Assembly: GCA_036556965.1 (NCBI GenBank)
Contig: DATBIO010000325.1
Coordinates: forward strand, 1 to 46,956
Direction: 5' to 3'
DNA length: 46,956 nucleotides
DNA from: DATBIO01 sp036556965
GTDB taxonomy: Bacteria; Acidobacteriota; Vicinamibacteria; Fen-336
In this document: positions 17,130-24,510 of the stretch, piece after piece
Layout of the letters: each line of letters starts with the position of its first letter
Position numbering within the stretch: position 1 is the stretch's first letter
Program-made: the position numbers and the translations under genes
Notes under the pieces: model-generated
Databases searched by the model: none
What the model saw: the letters and a program-made list of their open reading frames with translations, nothing else
What the model was told of the DNA's origin: nothing

Positions 17130-17294
17130 CTACTTGATGATCGGGGGAGGGAACGGGCTGTCCAGCGACCGACCGGTCTCGGTCTCGACGGCGTCGACGG
17201 GAGAGGCCGTTGATCCGCGACCCAGGGAGCCTCTCCGGGACTCCCAGCCGTTCCAGGCCACGAGAAGGGATGTCAACAGCAGCAACACACGCAT
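17130..17294 (-). CDS. Short exported-peptide candidate B (54 residues)
   Basis: A 54-codon gene with an N-terminal hydrophobic segment (MRVLLLLTSLLVAW), a variable middle (NGWESRRGSLGRGSTASP) and the conserved C-terminus VDAVETETGR then SLDSPFPPPIIK. GGAGG lies four to five bases before the ATG. It is a paralogue of the gene 30 bases upstream, with the same length and 21 of the last 22 residues identical. Of ten differing codons in the aligned last 23, nine are synonymous, which argues that this is translated and under purifying selection. It is probably processed to release a Pro-rich peptide ending PFPPPIIK. No known family was recognised. Confidence 0.75.
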   Translation of the reverse strand: MRVLLLLTSLLVAWNGWESRRGSLGRGSTASPVDAVETETGRSLDSPFPPPIIK

Positions 17295-17324
17295 GGGGTC
17301 CTCCGTTCGTTGAGTGGTCGGGTC

Positions 17325-17489
17325 CTACTTGATGATGGGGGGCGGGAACGGGCTGTCGAGGGAGCGCCCGGTCTCGGCCTCGACCGCATCCACGCGGCCC
17401 GCCGTCGATCCCTGCCGTCCCCGGGGTCCGCGCTCGTCCCAGTCCATCCAGGCCATCGCCAACGACCCCAAGAGCAGAAGCACGCGCAT
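17325..17489 (-). CDS. Short exported-peptide candidate A (54 residues)
   Basis: The first of two tandem 54-codon paralogues. The hydrophobic start is MRVLLLLGSLAMAW, the middle MDWDERGPRGRQGSTAGR is variable, and the end is VDAVEAETGR then SLDSPFPPPIIK. AAGGAGG lies six bases before the ATG, one of the best ribosome binding sites in the window. It is read divergently from the GAF/Fis regulator 123 bases away and is followed after 30 bases by its paralogue. The hydrophobic segment is short with one Arg before it, so it could be a signal peptide or a small membrane anchor. A role as signal peptide, bacteriocin or regulator ligand is a guess. Confidence 0.77.
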   Translation of the reverse strand: MRVLLLLGSLAMAWMDWDERGPRGRQGSTAGRVDAVEAETGRSLDSPFPPPIIK

Positions 17490-17522
17490 TTGGTTCCTCC
17501 TTGCATGTACGCCAGGAAGTGG

Positions 17523-17541
17523 AGTATACATTTCACGTCAA
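17523..17541 (-). promoter_or_regulatory. Promoter and operator-like site of the peptide operon
   Basis: On the minus strand TATACT (complement of 17523-17528) is a good -10, giving a leader of roughly 27 bases that contains AAGGAGG. Just upstream TTGACGTGAA (17532-17541) is a near-palindrome with an ACGT core, only 7 bases from the -10. That is too close for a -35, so it is more likely a regulator site. Confidence 0.45.
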
Positions 17542-17612
17542 CTGGGGCCTTTGGTCTACCCGCAGCCCTCTCTGCCGGTGGCCCAAGATGGCGTCATGGT
17601 GAGGAGGAGACA

Positions 17613-18314
17613 GTGAAGCGTCGTGTCGACCTGATTGACCAGTTCGCGGACCTGGTCGTCGGGGCGGATGACCCGCGCCGGCTCGCCGAGCGGACGCTCG
17701 AGGTCATCATGTCCCTGTCCAACGGGCGCAGCGGGGCCGTTTTCACGCTCGACGGCGGAGAGATCGCCCTGTTCGCGTCACGCGGCATCGACCAGCACGT
17801 GCTCGACCTGGCGAAGGCCGTATGGGAGCGCCATCGTGACTCGCTCACCCAGGGCGAGACCTTCTACGTGCCCGAGCGCGAGGGCGACGCACGGCTCCCC
17901 AAGGCCGCGGTCCGGTCCGGACCCGTGAGCCTGGCCGTCGTGCCGGTCCTCGCCGGCCCCGACGTCGTCGCGCTGCTCTACGTGGACAGCCTGGACCCGC
18001 ACTTCTGCAGCGCGCACGACCTGGAGCGGCTGAGCAAGTTCGGCCGGATCATCGCCAAGGCCGCCACCGACCACGGGCCTTCGCGCGGCCATGCCACCAC
18101 CGGCGAGGCCTGGGAGACCTACCTCGAGCGCACGCCGGTCGAGGACATGGAGAGGGAGAAGCTGCTGCTCCTCCTGAACCGCAACGAGTGGAACATCGCG
18201 CGCGTGGCCCGGCTCATGAACGTGACGCGGCGGACCATCTACCTGAGGCTCCAGCGGTACAACATCCCGCGGGAGCGCGTGCCCAAGACCCGACCGCGCC
18301 TGGTGCGCGTCTAG
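17613..18314 (+). CDS. GAF domain plus Fis-type HTH transcriptional regulator
   Basis: A 233-residue protein with a GAF sensor domain (about 15-160: LEVIMSLSNGRSGAVFTLDGGEI and LAVVPVLAGPDVVALLYVDS) and a C-terminal Fis-type helix-turn-helix (about 185-217: LLNRNEWNIARVARLMNVTRRTIYLRL, given here as overlapping parts NEWNIARVARLMNV and TRRTIYLRLQRY). It resembles an NtrC-type regulator without the AAA+ module, so it should bind DNA and respond to a ligand but not remodel sigma-54. The GTG at 17613 has GAGGAGGA five bases upstream. It diverges from the twin peptide genes across 123 bases, so it probably controls them or responds to them. Confidence 0.88.
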   Translation: MKRRVDLIDQFADLVVGADDPRRLAERTLEVIMSLSNGRSGAVFTLDGGEIALFASRGIDQHVLDLAKAVWERHRDSLTQGETFYVPEREGDARLPKAAVRSGPVSLAVVPVLAGPDVVALLYVDSLDPHFCSAHDLERLSKFGRIIAKAATDHGPSRGHATTGEAWETYLERTPVEDMEREKLLLLLNRNEWNIARVARLMNVTRRTIYLRLQRYNIPRERVPKTRPRLVRV

Positions 18315-18327
18315 CCGTCCCGCGCCA

Positions 18328-18355
18328 CCCGGCCGCCCCCGCGAGGGCGGCCGGG
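18328..18355. terminator. GC hairpin between convergent genes
   Basis: CCCGGCCGCC, loop CCCGCGAG, GGCGGCCGGG forms a perfect 10-bp stem between the convergent regulator and glycine-zipper genes. There is no T tract on either strand, so it could act as a weak bidirectional terminator. Confidence 0.5.
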
Positions 18356-18372
18356 CGCGCCTTCGCCCCGGG

Positions 18373-19233
18373 CTACGGCCTCACGACCAGCGGGCGATCC
18401 AGCTGAAGCGTGACCAGCGTGCCCACGGGGAGCGAGACATCCTCGCCCTTGGTGGCCACGATGCCGCCGCCCACGCCGAGGATGGCGCCGATGACCGCGC
18501 CCTCCGTGCCCCCGATGATGGAGCCGAGGACGCCGCCCAGCACCGCACCCAGACCGCCCCGCTGGACCGTCTCGCTCTTGTCGATGCCCGGGCGCAGGGA
18601 CACCACCCGCGTGCGCAGGTCGGTGCGGGTGCGGTCGTCGAGCCAGATCGAGTCGAAGGCCAGGTCGAGCTGGCCCCCCTTGGCCGGGCGTTCCGCGGGC
18701 TCCACGTTGGTCACGATGCCACGCACGCGCGTGCCCGCGGGGATGGCCGTGCGTCCTTCCCAGGTGACGGTGTCGACCACGCTGGCGTTCACCCTGTCCT
18801 CGCGGCGGGCCGTCCGCGACGAGAGCGACTGCTCGAGCCGCACCACGACCTCCGTGCCCTGGGGCAGCGTCGCCTGCCCGGTCAGGCGCCGGTCGAGGGA
18901 ATCGTCGAGGTCGCGCTGGAGGTCGGCGATCGTCGCCCGGAGGGCGTCGACCTCTGCCGTGGTGGCCCCGGTGCCCTCCCGCCGGTCCTGCCGGTGCCGA
19001 CGAATCTGGACCTTGAGCCAGGTCAGGTCGTCCCGCAGGTCGTCGGCGCGCTGGCGGAACTCCTCCGCCCGCGCGTGGCCGGCGGGCAGGTCGGCCATCG
19101 TGTCGTCGAGCAGCGCGAGGTCGGCCTGAAGCTCGCGCATGTCGGCTTCCGTGGCGCCTGACGGGTGATCCGCCGCCGCCGCGCCGGGCCACAGGGCCGC
19201 GGCCAGCAGGGCAGGAAGCAGGAATGATCTCAT
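18373..19233 (-). CDS. Exported coiled-coil and glycine-zipper protein
   Basis: A 286-residue envelope protein. It has a signal peptide (MRSFLLPALLAAALWPGAAAA), a charged coiled coil (about 35-130: ADLALLDDTMADLPAG, ALRATIADLQRDLDDSL), a beta-rich domain with LPQGTEVVVRLEQSLSSRTA and AIPAGTRVRGIVTNVEPA, then a glycine zipper (VLGGVLGSIIGGTEGAVIGA) and LPVGTLVTLQLDRPLVV. The two 'G-T-x-V-x-V-x-L' strands flanking the zipper resemble secretin- or VirB10-like exported proteins, but I cannot assign a function. The ATG at 19233 has AGGAG about six bases upstream and was preferred over the codon at 19257. Confidence 0.78.
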   Translation of the reverse strand: MRSFLLPALLAAALWPGAAAADHPSGATEADMRELQADLALLDDTMADLPAGHARAEEFRQRADDLRDDLTWLKVQIRRHRQDRREGTGATTAEVDALRATIADLQRDLDDSLDRRLTGQATLPQGTEVVVRLEQSLSSRTARREDRVNASVVDTVTWEGRTAIPAGTRVRGIVTNVEPAERPAKGGQLDLAFDSIWLDDRTRTDLRTRVVSLRPGIDKSETVQRGGLGAVLGGVLGSIIGGTEGAVIGAILGVGGGIVATKGEDVSLPVGTLVTLQLDRPLVVRP

Positions 19234-19361
19234 GTCACGCTCCTCAGGCGGCCGCACTTCCGGCGGGCCGCAGGGGAGTAATGGAGCAAGATCCGCGCCA
19301 GGCCCGCCGGCGGACGGCGCCCCGTGACGTTCTGTGATTCTTCCGTCGCCATTTCGTGGAA

Positions 19362-19390
19362 TTGACAGCCCCTCGACCCGAACCTATACT
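19362..19390 (+). promoter_or_regulatory. Consensus sigma-70 promoter of tRNA-Glu
   Basis: TTGACA (19362-19367), a 17-base spacer, then TATACT (19385-19390). The predicted start is within a base or two of the mature tRNA 5' end. This is the best -35/-10 pair in the window. Confidence 0.85.
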
Positions 19391-19397
19391 GGCAAAC

Positions 19398-19472
19398 GGC
19401 GCTATCGTCTAGGGGTTAGGACGGGTGGTTCTCAGCCATCAAACCGGGGTTCGAATCCCCGTAGCGCTACCA
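19398..19472 (+). tRNA. tRNA-Glu (anticodon CUC)
   Basis: A 75-base gene with encoded CCA. GGCGCTA pairs with TAGCGCT (one G-U), the anticodon loop TTCTCAG gives CTC at 19431-19433, and the T arm is GGGGTTCGAATCCCC. Confidence 0.96.
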
Positions 19473-19601
19473 ATTTCATAGTTTCCGCGGCCACAGGCAC
19501 GTCGCCAACGAGCGCGGCTTTCTTCGCCGCCCGTTTGAATTGAACACGGGCCATGGGTTAGCCTGTTCGTCCGCGCGTTCTACGCACGATCGGAGCTGCC
19601 C

Positions 19602-20078
19602 ATGAACAAGAGATTCAGCTTGGCCCTCGCCCTCCGGCAGGAGGTCCGCCGCTACGTCGCGCGCGAGATCCTGAAAGCGACGCGCCGCTCGCGGGTCATG
19701 CAGCAGCAGCTCCGCGCGCTGAAGCTGGAGACCAGCCGGTACCGTCGCGGCCTCGACTCCCTGCAGCGGAAGATGGCGCGCGCGCGCCCCGCCGGCGCCC
19801 CCCAGTTCCCGCGCCTCGGGGCGAACCGCGGCCGCCGCCTCTCCGGCAGCACCATCCGCGCCCTGCGCAGCCGGCTGCGCATGTCCCGGGCCCAGTTCGC
19901 CAAGACGGTGGGCGTCAGCCCGGGCTCGATCTTCGGCTGGGAGACCGGCCGCACCGCCCCGCGCAAGGCCAGCCTGGCGCGCGTGGTCGAGCTACGCAAG
20001 ATGGGCGTGCGCGCGGCGCGGGCGGGGGCCAAGATCCGGCGCGCGCCGGCCACGCGGCGCCGGCGGCGTCTGCGCTAG
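19602..20078 (+). CDS. Basic HTH (XRE-like) DNA-binding protein
   Basis: A 158-residue, strongly basic protein. The N-terminal half is a helical Arg/Lys-rich stretch (VRRYVAREILKATRRSRVMQ then QLRALKLETSRYRR). The second half has a Cro/C1-like helix-turn-helix (about 88-130: ALRSRLRMSRAQFAKTVGVS and SIFGWETGRTAPRKA). The tail is RRAPATRRRRRLR. It may be a nucleoid- or RNA-associated regulator rather than a classical repressor, given its charge. CGGAG before the ATG is a plausible ribosome binding site. It converges on the NYN gene with a 7-base gap. Confidence 0.8.
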   Translation: MNKRFSLALALRQEVRRYVAREILKATRRSRVMQQQLRALKLETSRYRRGLDSLQRKMARARPAGAPQFPRLGANRGRRLSGSTIRALRSRLRMSRAQFAKTVGVSPGSIFGWETGRTAPRKASLARVVELRKMGVRAARAGAKIRRAPATRRRRRLR

Positions 20079-20085
20079 GCCGCCC

Positions 20086-21315
20086 TCAGTCGTCCCCGCC
20101 GCGCGGCTTCTCGGGCTCGCGGCGCATCCAGGAGAAGAGGGAGAACGGCCGCTCGGGGCTCGCCGCGCGCGGCTCGTCGGTGTCGGGTTGGCCGGCCGGG
20201 GCCTCGCCCGCCGGCTCCCAGGCGGGAGGCGCCGGGGGCGGCTCCCAGGAGGGAGCGGCCGGTGGCGCCTCCCAGGACGGCGCGGAGGCCGGCTCGGCCG
20301 TCTCCTCGCCCTGGCCGGGCTCCGCCGCGCCGTCTTCCCTCTCCTCGTCCACGGCTCCTTCCGCGCCCTCGACGGCAGGCGCGCCCGGCCCGGCGGCCCG
20401 GGGCCGCCGCGTCCGGCTGCGGCGGCGCCGCGGCCCGCGGCCGTTGGCCGCTTCCTCCCCGGAGGCAGCCGCGGCGGCCACCACCGGCTCGGGGGGACGA
20501 GGGGCAGGCGGGGCCGGCACTTCCGCGCGGGGGGTCTCCGTGCGGCCGCTGCCGGAGCCGAGGTCCTCCACCACGTAGCTGCCGGACTTCTGGTCGCGCC
20601 GCAGGGTCACGACGCCCTTGCGCTGCGCCTCCTCGAGGAGGTGGCTGAACGTGCGGAAGCCGTAGTAGGTCTCGTTGAAGGAGGGCTTCTTGCGCTTCAT
20701 GGTCTCCTTGACCATGGAGCCCCACAGCACCTCCTTGTTCTCGCGCTGGAGGGCCTGCACCGCGTCCACCAGGAGCCCCATGACCTCCTGCTGCTTCTCG
20801 GACAGGTTGTCCAGGTGGGGGAGCTGCCGCTGCTGGCCGCGCACGAGGTCCTCGTAGAAGATGAACTCGTCGCAGTTCTCCATCAGCAGGTCCGAGGTGG
20901 AGTTCTTGACCCCCAGGCCGATGACGTACTTGTTGTTCTCCTTGAGCTTGCTGACCAGGGGGGAGAAGTCGGAGTCCCCCGAGGCCACCACGAAGCAGTT
21001 GATGTGCTCCTTCTGGAACGACATGTCCATGGCGTCCACGACGAGCCTGATGTCCGCGGAGTTCTTGCCCCCCACGGACTTCTGGGGGACCTCGATCAGC
21101 TCGATGGCCGCCTCGTGGAAGCTCCGCTTGTAGTCCGAGTACCGGCTCCAGTCCGCGTAGGCCTTCTTGACCAGGAGCTTGCCCTTTTCCAGGAGCCGCT
21201 CGAGGACCAGGTTCACGTCGAACTTGCGGTAGTGCGCGTCGCGCACGCCGATGGCTATGTTCTCGAAATCGATGAAAAGGGCGAGTCGCTGCTCGTCCTG
21301 GAGATTGGCTGCCAA
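20086..21315 (-). CDS. NYN domain ribonuclease-like protein with OST-HTH domain
   Basis: A 409-residue protein. The N-terminal NYN/LabA-like (PIN-fold) domain (about 8-165) has the expected acidic residues in LFIDFENI, GKNSADIRLVVDAMD and VVASGDSDFSPLV, so it may be a metal-dependent RNase. An OST-HTH (LOTUS) domain follows (about 180-260: ALQRENKEVLWGSMVKETMK, GFRTFSHLLEEAQRKG), known in other proteins to bind RNA. The last 140 residues are disordered, rich in Pro, Ala and Glu with a basic RRRRSRTRRPR patch. The start is TTG, set by GGAGG six bases upstream. It diverges from imuA. Confidence 0.9.
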   Translation of the reverse strand: MAANLQDEQRLALFIDFENIAIGVRDAHYRKFDVNLVLERLLEKGKLLVKKAYADWSRYSDYKRSFHEAAIELIEVPQKSVGGKNSADIRLVVDAMDMSFQKEHINCFVVASGDSDFSPLVSKLKENNKYVIGLGVKNSTSDLLMENCDEFIFYEDLVRGQQRQLPHLDNLSEKQQEVMGLLVDAVQALQRENKEVLWGSMVKETMKRKKPSFNETYYGFRTFSHLLEEAQRKGVVTLRRDQKSGSYVVEDLGSGSGRTETPRAEVPAPPAPRPPEPVVAAAAASGEEAANGRGPRRRRSRTRRPRAAGPGAPAVEGAEGAVDEEREDGAAEPGQGEETAEPASAPSWEAPPAAPSWEPPPAPPAWEPAGEAPAGQPDTDEPRAASPERPFSLFSWMRREPEKPRGGDD

Positions 21316-21427
21316 AGTTGCCTCCGTCGTCCCTCCGTTGCGGAGGGCGCCCGGGTCGAACGCCGGGCCTTGCGGAACTACACGTTAGCACACTAGCGAT
21401 TGAATCCAAAGGATTTGCTTTGCGGGC

Positions 21428-21456
21428 TTGACGCGCGGGGGCCCAATGGCGAAAAT
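21428..21456 (+). promoter_or_regulatory. Possible imuAB promoter
   Basis: TTGACG (21428-21433) and GAAAAT (21451-21456) are spaced by 17 bases, 12 bases before the imuA ATG. A short inverted repeat AATCC-AAA-GGATT (21403-21415) lies upstream. Whether it is SOS-controlled cannot be told because the LexA box of this lineage is unknown to me. Confidence 0.4.
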
Positions 21457-21468
21457 AAAGCGAAAGTC

Positions 21469-22152
21469 ATGACCGCGCCCGTGAAGGCGGCACTCGAGGA
21501 CCTGCTGCGCGCGCGCTTCCGGGTGGCGGCGGCCCCGCCGCTGCGGGGGGAGGACCTGCGGCCGCGGCCCTTGCCCTCTGGGATCCCGCTCCTGGACGAG
21601 ATCCTGGGCGGAGGCTTCCCGCGAGGGCAGCTGTCGCAGATCGTGGGACCCGCGTCCTCGGGACGCACGGGGGTGGCCACCACCCTGGTGGCCCGCGCCA
21701 CCCGCGCGGGCGCCCTGGCGGCCTGGATCGACCCCGCCGACTGTTTCGACCCCTGCTCGGCGTCGGAGGCGGGGGTGGACGGTGGCCGGCTGCTGTGGCT
21801 CCGTGGTGGCGCGCTGCCGCGGGTGGTGAGCGCGGCGCACACCCTCGCCGGCAGCGGCCTGTTCGACGTGGTCGTCCTCGACCTGGCCGCCGTTTACGCC
21901 GAATGCGCGCGCCTGCCCGCCCCGACCTGGCGGCGTCTCCAGCGCGCGCTCGCGGACCAGCCGGTGGCGCTGGTGCTGCTCGCGCCCGGGCACGTGGCGG
22001 CGAGCGCGGGGGGCGTGGCCCTGTCGCTCGGGGAGTCCGTGGCCCGCTGGTCGGGCGCGCCGGGGCCGGGACGGCTGCTGCGCGGCGTGGGCGCGCGCGC
22101 GCGGGCGGGGCGCTTCCAGCCGCGCCCCGCGTCGTTCGAGCTGACCGCTTGA
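21469..22152 (+). CDS. imuA: ImuA-like RecA-superfamily protein
   Basis: A 227-residue protein of the ImuA group, RecA-like accessory factors of the ImuA-ImuB-DnaE2 mutagenic translesion system. It has LPSGIPLLDEILGGGFPRGQ followed by the nucleotide-binding loop GPASSGRTG, where the usual Lys is Arg. FDVVVLDLAAV may be the Walker B strand. The ATG at 21469 was chosen over an in-frame TTG at 21400 because homology begins at VKAALEDLLRARF. imuB starts 12 bases after the stop, so the two form an operon. The Arg in the P-loop makes ATP hydrolysis uncertain. Confidence 0.83.
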   Translation: MTAPVKAALEDLLRARFRVAAAPPLRGEDLRPRPLPSGIPLLDEILGGGFPRGQLSQIVGPASSGRTGVATTLVARATRAGALAAWIDPADCFDPCSASEAGVDGGRLLWLRGGALPRVVSAAHTLAGSGLFDVVVLDLAAVYAECARLPAPTWRRLQRALADQPVALVLLAPGHVAASAGGVALSLGESVARWSGAPGPGRLLRGVGARARAGRFQPRPASFELTA

Positions 22153-22164
22153 GGGGCGGCGCCC

Positions 22165-23421
22165 GTGCTCTTCGGGGCCCTGCACGCCGCCGTCGTCCCC
22201 CCGTCGCCGGAGACGCTCCTCGGCCTCGCGCGTGAGTTCACGCCGCGGGCGGAGCCCCGCGGCCGCGACACCGTCCTCCTCGACCTCCGCGGCCTGGCCC
22301 GCGCCTGGCCGGACCCCGTGTCGCTGGGCGAGGCCCTGCTGGACGCGGGACGCGCCTTCGACCCGCAGGTGGCCCTGGCCGGCAGCCGCGTGGCCGCCTG
22401 CCTCCTCGCGCGCTCCCTGCCCGGGTTGACCGTGGTGCCCACGGGCGCCGAGCGCGGCCGCCTCGCGCCCCTGCCCCTGGAGGCGCTGGAACTGCCGCCG
22501 GAGCTGCTCGCGCTCCTGCACCGCTGGGGCCTGCGCACGCTGGGGGAGCTGGCCGCCCTCCCCGCGGACGGGCTCTTCGCGCGGCTGGGCGCGGAGGGCC
22601 CGCGGCTGCGCCGGCAGGCGCGGGGCGAGGACGAGGTGCCCCTGGTGGCCGTGCCGCGGCGGGAGGAGTTCGCCTGCGCGCTGGAGCTGGAATGGCCGGT
22701 GGACGGGCTGGAGCCGCTGGCCTTCCTGCTGGCCCGCGTGCTGGAGCCGCTGTGCGAGGCGCTGCGCGCGCGGGGACGCCGGGCGGTGGAGGTGGCCCTC
22801 ATCCTGCGCCTCACCGACGGCGGCACGCATGCCCGCACCGTGAAGCCGGCGGCGCCGTCGGCCGACCCGCGCACCTGGCGCACGCTGCTCCTCCTCGACC
22901 TGGAGGCGCGGCCGCCGCGCGACGCCATCGCCGCCTTCTCGCTGCGCGCGGAGCCGACGCCCGCGCGGACCGTGCAGTTCTCGCTGCTCGATCCCGCCCA
23001 GCCCTCCCCCGAGCGGCTGGCGGAGACGCTGGCCCGCCTGCAGGAGTGGACGGAGGCCGGCCGCGGCGGCTCCCCGGTGCTGATCGACACCCACCGGCCG
23101 GGCGCCTTCGCGATGGGGTCCTTCGCGCCCGGCGCCTGGAAGGGGCCGTCGGCGCCGCCCGCGGCGCGCCTCTGCCTGCGCGCCTTCCGGCCGCCGCGCG
23201 TGGCCCGCGTCTCGCTCGAGGACGGCGCGCCCTGCTTCGTGTCCGCCGCGGGAATCCGCGGCGCCGTCACCGACCGCGCGGGGCCGTGGCGCGCGTCGGG
23301 AGACTGGTGGGACGCCGCCTGGAGCCGGGAGGAATGGGACGTGGCGGTGGGCGGCGGGCTGTTCCGGATCTACCGCGACCGGCTGCGCGGCGGCTGGTTC
23401 GTGGACGGCGAGCTCGACTAG
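22165..23421 (+). CDS. imuB: ImuB-like Y-family polymerase homologue, N-terminally shortened
   Basis: A 418-residue ImuB relative, a catalytically inactive Y-family scaffold that links ImuA, DnaE2 and the beta clamp. It starts at LGLAREFTPRAEPRGRDTVLLDLRGLAR, which in full-length family members lies roughly 80-90 residues in. The first palm segment, holding the first catalytic Asp of true Y polymerases, is therefore missing and is not encoded in the 12 bases after imuA. LHRWGLRTLGELAALPADGL is the helix-hairpin-helix region, and QFSLLDPAQP may be a clamp-binding segment. The GTG at 22165 has GAGGGGCGG upstream. No dnaE2 follows; the next gene is on the other strand. Confidence 0.82.
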   Translation: MLFGALHAAVVPPSPETLLGLAREFTPRAEPRGRDTVLLDLRGLARAWPDPVSLGEALLDAGRAFDPQVALAGSRVAACLLARSLPGLTVVPTGAERGRLAPLPLEALELPPELLALLHRWGLRTLGELAALPADGLFARLGAEGPRLRRQARGEDEVPLVAVPRREEFACALELEWPVDGLEPLAFLLARVLEPLCEALRARGRRAVEVALILRLTDGGTHARTVKPAAPSADPRTWRTLLLLDLEARPPRDAIAAFSLRAEPTPARTVQFSLLDPAQPSPERLAETLARLQEWTEAGRGGSPVLIDTHRPGAFAMGSFAPGAWKGPSAPPAARLCLRAFRPPRVARVSLEDGAPCFVSAAGIRGAVTDRAGPWRASGDWWDAAWSREEWDVAVGGGLFRIYRDRLRGGWFVDGELD

Positions 23422-23471
23422 GCCGACCGCCGGGCGCCGCCGCGGTCGTGGACGCGTGGATACCCGGAGAA

Positions 23472-23972
23472 CTAGGCCGCTCGCGGATCCGCCACCGTCT
23501 CCGGCGTCGGCTTCAACCAGCGGCTCGCCAGCGCGTCGAGGCTCACCGCCCCGGGGCCGGCCACGATCAGCCAGAGCAGGAACAGCCCGTACACGACCGG
23601 CGTCACGTCCGTGAGCCCGCCCTCGCCCACGCCGCGCAGTGCGTCGAGGAAGGCGGGGCGGTCGGCGGTGAGGAGGGCGACGGCCATGGTCGAGAGCAGC
23701 CCCGTGGCCACCAGGCGCGTCAGCAGCCCGACGACGAGCAGCAGGCCGCCGTAGTACTCGAGGCGCGAGACGAAGGCGGCGTTGGCGGCGGGGAAGGGGA
23801 TCCCCAGCTCGCTGAAGAACGAGACCACGCCCTCCACGTTCTGCAGCTTGCCGCGCCCCGTCTGGAAGAAGGCCTGCCCGATCACCAGCCGCGTGAGCAG
23901 CGGGGGGAGGAAGGCCAGGGCGGCGGCCACGCGGAGGCCGAGGGATGCGGCGCGCTGCACCTGGGAGAACAT
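23472..23972 (-). CDS. DoxX family membrane protein
   Basis: A 166-residue membrane protein of the DoxX family with four predicted helices (VAAALAFLPPLLTRLVIG, YYGGLLLVVGLLTRLVATG, LLSTMAVALLTA, VYGLFLLWLIVAGPGAV). The family motif region is FFQTGRGKLQNVEGVVSFFSEL, split here around Lys-Leu. Relatives include subunits of thiosulfate:quinone oxidoreductase and redox-linked membrane proteins; the substrate is unknown. The ATG at 23972 is preceded by AAGGAGG and was preferred over the codon at 24017. Confidence 0.9.
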   Translation of the reverse strand: MFSQVQRAASLGLRVAAALAFLPPLLTRLVIGQAFFQTGRGKLQNVEGVVSFFSELGIPFPAANAAFVSRLEYYGGLLLVVGLLTRLVATGLLSTMAVALLTADRPAFLDALRGVGEGGLTDVTPVVYGLFLLWLIVAGPGAVSLDALASRWLKPTPETVADPRAA

Positions 23973-24068
23973 CGACGCCTCCTTGCCGCGGCCCGCGCCC
24001 ACGGCCGTTGCTTCCATCGCCGGCCCCGGGCCGGCTATTCCCCGGGCGCGTCACGATAGGATAGGCGC

Positions 24069-24509
24069 ATGGCGTTCCGGCACCGGCTGCTGGGCCCCGC
24101 CCTGCTCGTAGCGGCCCTTCCCGCCTGCAAGACGCTCTTCCCCCCGGACCAGAAGCCCGGAGCCGCCCCCACGCCTCCCCCCAACCTCACGGTCAAGAAG
24201 GCGCCGGAGGAGGTCGTGGTGGCCGCGTGGTCGGAGCCCAAGCGACTGCCGCCGGGCGGCGGGCAGGCCCAGATCCTGGTGCGCGCCCGGAAGCGTGGTG
24301 GCGCTCCCTTCCCGGGCGTCGAGGTCCGGCTCCACACCGACAGCGGCACGCTCTTCTCCAACGGCCGCGTGCTCACCACCGACGACGCGGGCACGACGCG
24401 GGACCGCCTCAGCGCGCGGCGCAGCGCGGTGGTGACGCTGAACGCCGGAGGAACGGTCTACCGATTCCGCGTGCCCACGGCCGACGACCAGTCGACGGCC
24501 ACTCCCTGA
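24069..24509 (+). CDS. Lipoprotein with an Ig-like domain
   Basis: A 146-residue predicted lipoprotein. The lipobox LPAC follows a short signal (MAFRHRLLGPALLVAALPAC), then a Pro-rich linker (about 27-42) and a beta-sandwich region resembling Ig-like adhesion domains (GGQAQILVRARKRGGAPFPG, VEVRLHTDSGTLFSNGRVLT, TTDDAGTTRDRLS). TAGGAT at 24057-24062 lies 6 bases before the ATG, which fits a leaderless mRNA. The next gene starts one base after its stop. Confidence 0.82.
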   Translation: MAFRHRLLGPALLVAALPACKTLFPPDQKPGAAPTPPPNLTVKKAPEEVVVAAWSEPKRLPPGGGQAQILVRARKRGGAPFPGVEVRLHTDSGTLFSNGRVLTTDDAGTTRDRLSARRSAVVTLNAGGTVYRFRVPTADDQSTATP

Positions 24510-24510
24510 A

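Noticed and set aside
17536..17541. TTGACG as the -35 of the peptide operon
   Set aside because: It is only 7 bases from TATACT, not the 16-18 needed, so it was treated as part of a possible operator.
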